This document shows positions 63,428 to 64,000 of a stretch of DNA of 64,000 nucleotides, in pieces. The notes beneath the pieces were generated by a model that saw nothing but the letters and a program-made list of their open reading frames with translations, ran no database searches and was not told where the DNA came from. The stretch spans positions 9,939,521 through 10,003,520 of the forward strand of contig CP154954.1 of the NCBI GenBank assembly GCA_039621445.1. The letters are read 5' to 3'. The translations under genes and the position numbers were made by a program. The stretch's first letter is position 1. Every line of letters starts with the position of its first letter. This DNA comes from Euglena gracilis (lineage: Eukaryota; Euglenida; Euglenophyceae; Euglenales).

Positions 63428-64000
63428 TCTGTCCTGAGTCCTGGTGCTGGTAACACGGCCTCAACCATTTTGGTCAAATTTTGGTCAATTTCATGGTCAC
63501 CTTGCTTGTATCTGGAGTTCTAATGAGGACAAACAACTAATTCCAAGAGGGACAAACAAACCATTTTCTTGGCAGGGAATTTCCTTATTGTTCAAAATCA
63601 GTGAATGCGTAAACTCGGTGGTTTACATCTGCCAAGGGAGAAGGAACCTCATCGCGATTAAAACGGATTTTTTCCGACGAGTTAAATACCATACCGACTC
63701 CCCAGTATTTTGGTGTCCTAATTCCTAACTTTGAGTGACAAACACTACCATGCAGCATTGGGTATCTTTCGAAAGATTGGTGGAATATGTTGCCTTTCAG
63801 AACATTTCAGAAATATTTCAGAAATATTTCGAAAAAAGAAAAATATTTCCTTCAGTTTTTGCAACGATGAAGGATCCACCAGGACCTGGGGACCTTGGAA
63901 GATCAGCTAGCGGGAAAGGTTAAGCAAGGAAAATTTTTTTTGCAAGAGGCCAGAAACGGAATCAAACCAACGAGGTTTTGAATCAAAACGGAATTAAACC

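Larger units (their letters stand above)
53081..64000. repeat. 11-kb duplicated block, copy 2 (runs off window)
   Basis: Collinear with 37,379-49,632. It lacks the 1,253-bp non-LTR insertion and has a deletion of roughly 90 bp in RNase H near 57,318. The right end, including any GGGGGAGCA terminus, is beyond the window. Confidence 0.93.

Overview
The window is eukaryotic repeat DNA, and I see no convincing intact single-copy host gene in it. The elements (a Ty3/gypsy element with a chromodomain, non-LTR retrotransposons with a C-terminal restriction-like endonuclease, long satellite arrays, homopolymeric C/G foldback elements) suggest the nuclear genome of a protist or alga. I cannot name the lineage from sequence alone.

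Layout. 1-23,294 is one tandem array of a 78-bp satellite with several higher-order block duplications. 23,295-28,300 is a mosaic: a 275-bp MITE-like element, an inverted satellite fragment, degenerate AATTAGG repeats, a perfect 30-bp-arm hairpin, a 400-bp foldback, a diverged satellite block and G-rich palindromes. 28,396-29,484 is a Gln/Pro-rich open frame with one in-frame TGA. 29,500-37,100 is dominated by foldbacks built as C-run, short core, loop, core complement, G-run. It also holds a non-LTR retrotransposon (32,880-35,450) that encodes a 2A-like peptide (GDVESNPGP) and whose reverse transcriptase segment is inverted.

37,379-49,632 and 53,081-64,000 are two copies of one roughly 11-kb block, the second running off the window. 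Each has a tRNA-like sequence, an unrecognised 147-codon frame, AATTAGG repeats, a 7.4-kb chromodomain gypsy element (minus strand, 319-bp LTRs), a tyrosine-recombinase-like frame and a long hairpin. Both gypsy copies sit at the same site, so the gypsy insertion came before the duplication. In copy 1 the left LTR was later hit by a 1,242-bp 5'-truncated non-LTR element with an 11-bp target duplication. Copy 1 is bracketed by inverted terminus-like sequences (GGGGGAGCA...) that also occur at satellite edges, which suggests a large composite mobile element. 49,963-53,077 holds more diverged satellite, foldbacks and a second non-LTR 3' fragment.

The gypsy element appears to have had one gag-pro-pol frame: Cys-rich leader, gag, CCHC knuckle, aspartic protease, an adenine-methyltransferase-like NPPW domain, RT (FFDD), RNase H, integrase, chromodomain. 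Both copies are now broken, partly by shared and partly by private lesions.
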